From positions 62,001 to 126,000 of the forward strand of contig CAJNOJ010000035.1 in the NCBI GenBank assembly GCA_905250025.1: a stretch of DNA of 64,000 bases, read 5' to 3'. Source of the DNA: Adineta ricciae. Lineage: Eukaryota; Rotifera; Eurotatoria; Adinetida; Adinetidae. A model generated the notes under the pieces. It was not told the origin of the DNA. It did no database searches and was given only the letters and a program-made list of their open reading frames with translations. The first letter of the stretch is position 1. Each line of letters opens with the position of its first letter. The translations under genes and the position numbers were made by a program. Below, piece after piece: positions 57,109-64,000 of the stretch.

Positions 57109-58388
57109 ATGAATGTGAAAAGGAGACTGCTTAGAAATGCAAGGAGATTTTTAAGTTTTAATAGGTATGTTGATACTTACATAGAAAAGGAGACGAAAAT
57201 CTTTAGTACTGAATTGTACATAAGCATATTTTGTTTAGGTTTGATGTTTACACAACTCTTCGACATTACTGTGGTTTTGCTCGAAATGACGACGACTTTG
57301 TTGATCGTTTATCACGCTATTATTCCGTGCTTATATTCACTGTTTTTGTTATCATCGTTTCTTCAGTTCAATTCGTAGGCAAACCTATTTCATGCTTCAC
57401 TCCGGCATCGTTTACTGATGCTCATATAACCTATGCTGATTTTGTTTGTTGGATATCGGACACTTATTATATTTCGATCGACGCCGAACTTCCTGATCCC
57501 GATGATCTTGCTGCACGCGAAGGTACAAATGCTGTTCGTTTCTATCAGTATGTTCCGTTTATCTTATTGTTACAAGCATTCGGTTTCTTTTTACCTGGAT
57601 TTCTGTGGCGTAGCGGATCGTTCCGCCTTGGTATTTGTTTACAAAAACATTTAGATCAGTTAGAGATAAGTCGTCGTTCACTTACCGAACATCCTGGTTA
57701 TCGTCGACAACTGATCCGAAATGTTGCCACACGTCTCGATCAATATTTTCGCATGTGTCGTCGTTCGTTAATACCAAAACTAACATTTCTTTACTTGTTA
57801 ATTAAAATCTTCTACATTCTCAATATTCTCATTCAATTCAGTTGTTTACACTATCTGATGAATTTCGATTTCACGTTCGAGTCGTTGTTCCAACGTTTGA
57901 TTATTTACAGCTCGACAGTACGTCCTACATCTTTACAATTTCCAACCAATGTCTTGTGTGATTTCATCGTTCGTTTTCTCGGAAAGAACAAACATCGACA
58001 TACAGTTCAATGCGTCCTTCCAATCAATGTATTTAACGAAAAGATCTTTCTATTCGCGTATATCTGGCTGATTTTTCTCTTAGTCTGCGCAAGTTATAAT
58101 CTGGTGATTCAATGGATATGTTTTATTCTATTTTATCGTCGCGTCAAAGATACGCGCGGTCGACGATTGCGTCACGTCTCATCCAAACATTATCTTGATG
58201 AGGTATTTGAAGAAAATCAAATCGTACATCGTAGTGATTATCAACCGATCACTAAAAATTTCAGTCAACGCTATCTACGTTGCGACGGAGTCGTTATTAT
58301 GAGATTATTCGATATGAATATCGATCTTGTTACAATGAATGATTTAATGAATGATCTATGGGAATTGTATAAAGTGGATCCTATATGA
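57109..58388 (+). CDS. Innexin (invertebrate gap-junction/hemichannel protein)
   Basis: Four-helix channel protein. Exon 1 (57109-57164) encodes MNVKRRLLRNARRFLSFN and a split Arg codon. Exon 2 starts at 57239 after TTTGTTTAG and runs uninterrupted to 58388. This start is preferred because exon 2 alone has no ATG in frame near the family N terminus. Blocks seen: DDFVDRLSRYYSVLIFTVFV (TM1), QFVGKPISCFTPASF and ADFVCW (first extracellular loop, two Cys), FYQYVPFILLLQAFGFFLPG (TM2 with the innexin YYQWVP signature slightly altered), PKLTFLYLLIKIFYILNI (TM3), VLCDF and HTVQCVLPINVFNEKIFLF (second loop, two Cys, then TM4). The tail is long and ends YKVDPI. About 400 residues, the usual length. Confidence 0.92.
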
Positions 58389-58405
58389 AAAGATTTGTTC
58401 ATTTT

Positions 58406-58411
58406 AATAAA
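58406..58411 (+). promoter_or_regulatory. Likely poly(A) signal of the innexin gene
   Basis: AATAAA 18 nt after the innexin stop; the convergent SLMAP gene ends at 58664. Confidence 0.55.
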
Positions 58412-58663
58412 TATAGAAGGTAAAATCAAATATTTGTATTGGTTTGATAGATGAGGTTATAGTATTGCTTGGCAGGCAGTGCTTAAGTGGATCAATGGCA
58501 ACGTGCGAGAGTTACCATTCTCGTCATACGGTGCATCTTTCTCTGAACTGCTGTCCGATCGAATGAATGATGTTATAAAGCGTGAAGATTACTTATGCAA
58601 TACAATTAGATTTCTCTATGTTGTTTCAGCACAGAAGAAAAGAAAATATAGGAAATCATGTCA

Positions 58664-60938
58664 TCATGATAGAAGAGAAAAGAAGAGAAAAAATATGAAC
58701 AAATAATAGAAAAGAAAAAAACATAGATAAACACGAAGTAATTGATCATGCTCAGTTTGCTTTGATAGAATGGACTTGGATAATTGATCAAGTTGAGTTC
58801 GTTGTTCTTGAACTAGTTCATGATTATCATTCTTTTCTTGATTTAGACGACGTTTTAATTCAACTAATTCATCACGTGTTTTATCATGTTCACTTTGCAA
58901 CGTACGATGTTGTTCTTGCTCGTTGCGATACGAATCTTCGGTAGACGTCAAATGTTCTAAGAAAGAAAATGATAGAAAGATGAGATTCTTGCGAACTGAT
59001 TTACCATTGGCTTCGTTTAATTGTTCGCGAAGTAAAAGAATTTGTTTTTGTGCTTCGATCAAGTCATTGCTCTGTTCATCCTTGTGATTATGGTTCACAA
59101 CTGACTCGATTTGATTGGATGGGATCATCGTTGGACGATGTATTTCTTCATGTTCTCCGTTTTCTTTCATGATGGGAATTTCAACGGAATCGTTCTTTTC
59201 CATGAGGGGACCTGTACATAAACGATAAGGAAAGCTACAAGAATGGACTTTGTTGGTATCTCACTGATCGAGGAAGACTGTAAATCAGGCTGATTATGGT
59301 TGTTAATTTCATGATGAAGAGATTTCTGCTGTAATTCTTCTAGATGTTGTGTTCGTTGATAGTATTCATCGAAATCTGATTGAATTCGTTGTTTTTCATT
59401 TTCGATCTCCGTACATCGTGTTTGAGAATCCTTAGTGATAAGCACAATGGTATTTTCTCTGACAAAATATACAATACATGCAAAACTTTACTGCTAATTT
59501 CGTTTCTAAGTCTGCTATCATTGAACGTTGTTCATCAACAGACTGAACAAGTTGTTGAATATCTTGTTTATGCTGTTGATTGTCTTGTTCAAAACGTTTT
59601 AGTTCATCTTGAGCAATCTGTAACGCGCACTTGAATGCTTTACTCCGACTATTACTATCGGCACATTCGAGCAAGGCTTTCTCTAGTTTCATCTTGATAG
59701 AAAAAACCCCCCACGAATCAATGTTATTCTTCTCACAAATTTTGTCTTACTTTTGATTCTTCTTCGAATTTCATATGTGACTCCGTTAATCGAACTAATT
59801 CTTGTTTGATCGACTCATCATTTGGATGCTTGAAAAGAAAAAGTACTTAAAATTATTCTACATAGTTATTCTCTCCTACCTTAGTACGATAAATTCGTAG
59901 TTGATCTTCAAGTGAATTGATTCGTGCGAGAAGACGATCTTCGTTAATGATCGCTTGCCAACTATCATTCGATGTTTGTTGGGCATTACGTAGCACACCC
60001 TGAAGAAATTCAAGTTTTTGTTCTAACATTTGTTCACGATTCATAGCCTCCTACAAATACAAATACTTGATTACGAGATTAAACATTGCCATAGAGTGTT
60101 TTACTTGAATGTATTGTGCTAGTTGATATAAAGTTTGAGTATTGATATCCAATTCTTTGATTTGTGCTAACGATTGGCCATTAGCGCTAGAACAAATCAA
60201 CGAGCTTGGTTTATTTCTCATTTGATTAGTTATTTTACCTGCGAGGTAAAGCTTCACTGCCATCGGCGTGAAAGAGTTTGACTTCCATGATGATACAGTT
60301 ATGAGTTGCTGACAACGAAAAGATAAGAGTGCATTAAGATGAGAAAGTCATTTGTTCTACTTTTTCGATTATTTTCCGTGACGTCAACACCGAATTGAAC
60401 GATGTCGTCGGAGAAGATTTCAAATGGTGGACTTTCTTCATTACATTTCCCTAATCGCTCATTGTTCACAAATGTACCATTTGAACTTTTGGTGTCTTGG
60501 AGTAAAAACTAGAATAAATTTATCATCAACAATCGCATGAAATACGTCAAAAAGTTTTGATCATACCTTGCCGTTTTCATACCAGAGTTTGGCATGTTGT
60601 CGTGATAAGACTTTGCAATCGAAAATGGCATTGTTCGGAAGAGCTTTGAGTCGAGCAACTGCACGTCCTACTTTCACCTGTTCGTGTAATGGAATGCATC
60701 GTTCTTGGAACGGATGAGAGTTTGGTTTGCAACGAAATATACAACAAGGAAATGATATTTGATTTGCTGAAACATCTAATGATGTGTTCGACGATGGGGA
60801 TAGGTTACCATTGGTATTAGGCGGCGATGTGGAAACGTCTTCAATAATACTTAAGACTAAATCATTCGGATAGATTGATCCATTTGTATTTTCGAAAAGA
60901 AAATTGGTTGGAGTTGATAACGACGAATGATTATCCAT
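58664..60938 (-). CDS. SLMAP: SLMAP-like FHA/coiled-coil tail-anchored protein
   Basis: In animals SLMAP targets the STRIPAK phosphatase complex to Hippo-pathway kinases and sits on ER, nuclear and sarcolemmal membranes. About nine exons on the minus strand. Start [13 protein letters not shown] at 60938; then the FHA domain: [86 protein letters not shown] and [13 protein letters not shown]. The phosphothreonine-binding residues (R after VG, S-R-x-H, N-G-T) are present. A long coiled coil follows, including [20 protein letters not shown] and [20 protein letters not shown], both SLMAP-specific blocks. The last exon ends [24 protein letters not shown] and TGA at 58664, which would be a membrane anchor at the very C terminus. 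That end is less certain because it lies over a pyrimidine tract. Confidence 0.87.
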
Positions 60939-61157
60939 AATCTAAACATGACCAACAGAAAGATAGGATCTTTCTCGAAAGACGAATATTACTTACATTA
61001 TCTCGATAAAAACACAAAATTCAAGGACGGAAATAAAAGAAGAATAAACATCATAAGACAAAATGAAATTATCTAAAAGAAAAGAGCAAAGACAACATAT
61101 ATATGTATTATTCAATGCAGTCGTAAGATCACAAAATAAAGAAAGAAATATTTCGAT

Positions 61158-63594
61158 TTAAGTATTCATAAGCAAAAGATTAGTCGAAACTGGTAATGCT
61201 GACGAGCTGGTTGTTGTCTGAATGGTTTTAATGGAGTTTTTCGGAAAACGTAATTGAACCGTTGGACAATATCGGGCGCGTTCATGAACAACAGGAGCTT
61301 TTGTCCATTGTTTTGTATCCAAGTTAAAGAAATAACCTTCTTGCATAACAATGAACGAATTCGATGTATGGAAGACTGATATGTAAATGTATCGACCGAC
61401 AGTGCCCAATGATTGTGGCCATGTTTTAGAAACAGCGCCTGGAATCGACGTTAGAATTGTCCATTGATCGGCGTGAATGTCGTAACTTTCGATTGATAAC
61501 ATGCCATTTCCATCATCGTCAAATCCTCCGATGGCTAAATGAAGACAAAAGATCGATTGAAAATAAATGCGACAAAAGTACTCTACCGAGAATTTTGCCG
61601 TCAAAGAGATGGAATGCATGGGTAGTACGAGCGTTCAACATTGGTGAACGTTTTTCCAACTGACGTTTCTCGATGGAAAAGCAGTAAAAGTCAGCGATTT
61701 TAGACCTGAAAATAAAACAACTCAGTAAGTCATCCTTGTCAATAGATAAGTAGAAGCATTTGACAAACCATTGTCCGTTTTTTCCTCCTCCAAGAAAAAT
61801 CGATTCTCCATGTGCACATGCAGCAAGCGAAGAAAGTTGTGGACCGTCCGTTGAAAACGATTCCCATTGATCATCTTCAATTGAATACCGCTCGATTGTA
61901 TTCACATACACACGTGTCGTTCGTTTGAATCCTTCAAAACCGCCCATACTAATAACGAACTATGTCTTTCTTTATCCTCATGAAAAGTTCTTTTACTCAC
62001 ATGTAAATATAGGAATCAACGTAAGCAGCAGCAAATCGCGAGCGATCATGTAAAAGATTTTGTAATTTAGTCCATTCACATGTACGTGCTGAAAAACGAT
62101 AACATGATTTATACTCTTCAGATGACGAACGGCGTGTGCCAAGTACGTATAAGTAATTATTTACAGTTATTGCACTGAATGGATACTAAATAAGAAGAAA
62201 AATAGAGATTTCAATGCCTTCCGATGGTGTCCTGAAGGAAACAATGGGAGTGGTTGTACGTTGGGTGAACTCCTACTGTTCTATTGTGTCGTAGCTTCTG
62301 AGATTCCTGATCCGAGAACGTCCCTCCGATTTGTGATACAACTAATGGAGGTCTTTGACTGATGATCTACTTAATAATATTAGAACGTGACATTTTCTTC
62401 CTATAAAATTCTTTTAAAACTAATGAACACCGCAAGTGCACATAGATTATCATCTTGGTAAAAGTCAAGATGGGCTGGTCTTGTTCAATTCTTTTTTTAA
62501 CGTTGGAATAATACAGAAAAGGGCACGACAGATACGAGTGAACAACTCAGACTAACTCAAGAAACTTACAGGATAATTTTCTTCGAGTGGCGCTTGACAA
62601 AGCGTTTCCCATTTCTCTGCAACAGTATTCAAAGTAAACAATTCAACTTCTCCGACAGCCACAAGGACGGGTTCATTTCGTATTTGACACTGTTTATCAT
62701 TCAATAACGGCTGTCGGTTGGGTAACGCATAGTAACAAAGAGCATTCTGCACCAAGATCCTTGATTGTTCATTACATTTAATCAATTCATGATCTCGCAC
62801 AGAATCACATAATTGTTCTGGCGTCATTAGCATAAAGCGTATCAGTTGAAATAAATCAGCAGCATATCGATCTCTTTCGGCTCGATTGGCTTCAATCCAT
62901 GCACACGTCATTACAAAGAGATCATGTTCATTACAATTATGCATTTCTAACGTATCGCGTGATAATTCGTCGGATATCTGCTCGTAGGTCAACTGTTCGA
63001 ACTGATCTGGAGCTTGAATCATCAAGAGAACGAAATTTCTTGAGATGAATGTTTTGATAACGAATAGAACATTATCGAGTGAGTAGAAATCAGATATTTT
63101 GTAAATATCGATGCAATTTTTAATTGAACACGATTCGATGAGAAATTGACAACATAAATTGATCGCATCGAAGATTTGCAGATGTGTTGCAGCATGTAAT
63201 AATTCATCAATATTGTCAAATGTGATTAACAACGAACCGGAATAACAGAAATCTATCATTGCTTCAATTCCATTCGATGAACGTTCAAAATCTTTCAGTT
63301 CAACATGATCTGATTGACTTTCGCACATGTTACCTGAAACAAACAGTAAGTTTTTTTCCTGAAGAACTGCAAACATTCTTTCGACAAACCATTGAACATA
63401 GTTTTGAAGTAATCTGATGTTGCCATTAACAAGAATTTATGACAACGGAATTGTTTATTATTTACATCAATGCGAAAATCACACAGTTCAGGTTTATTAC
63501 GCATTGCCGAGAATTTCTCCAGAAGTTTCGTCGCATAATTTGATGCTGATATGAGACCTATCGGTGCAGATGTTGCGTCATCGAATGCAATCAT
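61158..63594 (-). CDS. BTB-BACK-Kelch protein (KLHL-type CUL3 adaptor)
   Basis: Substrate adaptor for CUL3 ubiquitin ligases. Six or seven exons on the minus strand. BTB: LLEKFSAMRNKPELCDFRID, FRCHKFLLMATSDYFKTMF, then after a 45-60-nt intron MCESQSDHVELKDFERSSNG and EAMIDFCYSGSLLI. BACK: LQIFDAINLCCQFLIESCSI, NCIDIYKISDFYSLDN and LSRDTLEMHNCNEHDLFVMT. Kelch repeats: FSAITVNNYLYVLGTRRSS, YVDSYIYMGGFEGFKRTT, LAACAHGESIFLGGGKNGQW, HAFHLFDGKILAIGGFDDDG, SLGTVGRYIYISVF. The start MIAFDDATSAP at 63594 is plausible but the frame stays open upstream (IFDGHFDDD) behind an acceptor-like TTGTAG, so an earlier exon may exist. One intron (about 62190-62570) is far longer than the others. Subfamily not assigned. 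Stop at 61158. Confidence 0.87.
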
Positions 63595-64000
63595 ATCATC
63601 ATCGAAATGTCCATCAAAAATCTACAATGACAATGGAAATCAGTCAACCGTATGGATGCCTAGCGAAACAAATGTTATTTACTCGACATTGTTCAGAACT
63701 TTGATGATGCATTCAATTCAATTTGAGTCAACTAAACATGAAATTTTAATCGTAGGTGTTTTCAATGAACATTCTTCGTATTATCTGTAAAAAAAACAGA
63801 AGCAGAAGGGAAAATCGTTTACTTATTGATTCTATTTTGTCAAACAGAACGAGTAGGATGGTTAATCTTTGACCAATACAGGTTGAGAATCAGTTTTGAA
63901 CGAAAAGTGTTGGCAAATGGATTTCTAAGAACAAATAGATTTTTTTTTCGTAAACAAGTGAAAACAAACAACTGATCAGACAACATATTAGCTTTGGAAT
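63595..64000. other. 5' flank of the Kelch-like gene
   Basis: No gene supported. May contain an upstream exon of the Kelch-like gene (frame open to about 63625) and its promoter. The 79-codon plus-strand open frame at 63551-63790 overlaps the gene antisense and has no motif. Confidence 0.4.

Noticed and set aside
57231-57238. Innexin start at 57231
   Set aside because: The codon there is TTG, lying inside the acceptor TTTGTTTAG; a spliced first exon with an ATG at 57109 keeps frame and fits the family N terminus.
58450-58600. Possible second small RNA with a hairpin near 58505-58520
   Set aside because: Only a 5-6-bp stem; no tRNA or snRNA pattern.
62215-62360. Extra Kelch exon in the long intron
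   Set aside because: The Kelch repeat reads on without it from EENYP to PFSAITVNN, so it was not included in the gene; kept as a finding.

Overview
The window is nuclear DNA of an invertebrate animal. It is AT-rich, and its genes are split by many very short GT-AG introns, mostly about 45-70 nt. Genes lie close together on both strands. The gene set is metazoan: an innexin, Shaw- and Shab-type potassium channels, an SLC6 transporter, NEK10, SLMAP, BAG1, GINS2, TMEM163, a Kelch-like adaptor and a MEIOC homologue. Very short introns, compact spacing and what look like two diverged haplotypes joined at single-N gaps suggest a bdelloid rotifer (Adineta/Rotaria type). That assignment is inference; no rRNA or mitochondrial marker is present to prove it.

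Layout, left part. 1-1.2 kb holds the 5' part of an SLC6 transporter (minus). 2.0-3.3 kb holds a decayed GNAT copy followed by an intact GNAT acetyltransferase. 3.8-5.1 kb is an intronless tyrosine-kinase-like gene. 5.4-7.5 kb holds two small unrecognised minus-strand genes. NEK10 occupies 8.1-12.4 kb. A CD225/dispanin gene and a TMEM163-like zinc transporter meet tail to tail at 13.3-14.6 kb. A membrane-anchored collagen made of many short exons lies at 16.4-19.2 kb, followed by an ankyrin-repeat gene (19.5-20.5 kb, minus) and BAG1 (21.1-22.0 kb, minus).

Middle part. 22.3-26.5 kb is an unrecognised multi-exon gene whose 3' half appears twice around a single-N gap. 27.0-35.5 kb is an insertion-like, gene-poor block flanked by copies of the same neighbouring sequence. 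It holds a GC-rich 92-bp palindromic element, a decayed KDZ-like transposase, an eIF3G-like RRM remnant, other coding debris, and one apparently intact Mutator-like (MULE) transposon with FLYWCH and DDE domains. That transposon has long inverted repeats built from iterated GTCGAC-containing units and is bounded by an 11-bp direct repeat.

Right part. A Shaw (Kv3) channel is at 37.1-38.9 kb (minus), then a long gene-poor stretch, a small single-pass membrane protein (42.8-43.2 kb, minus), an intronless six-helix YrhK-like protein (44.7-45.5 kb), a MEIOC homologue (46.0-48.4 kb, minus), a tRNA-Gln, a Sel1-repeat protein resembling DELE1 (49.5-50.5 kb), GINS2 (50.7-51.3 kb, minus), a Shab (Kv2) channel (53.1-55.7 kb), an innexin (57.1-58.4 kb), SLMAP (58.7-60.9 kb, minus) and a BTB-BACK-Kelch protein (61.2-63.6 kb, minus). 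Several genes concern excitability and cell coupling (Kv2, Kv3, innexin, SLC6, SLMAP), but nothing shows they are co-regulated; neighbouring genes otherwise look functionally unrelated, as expected for an animal genome. Exon boundaries were worked out by eye from splice sites, reading phase and remembered family sequences, so single boundaries may be off by a few bases.
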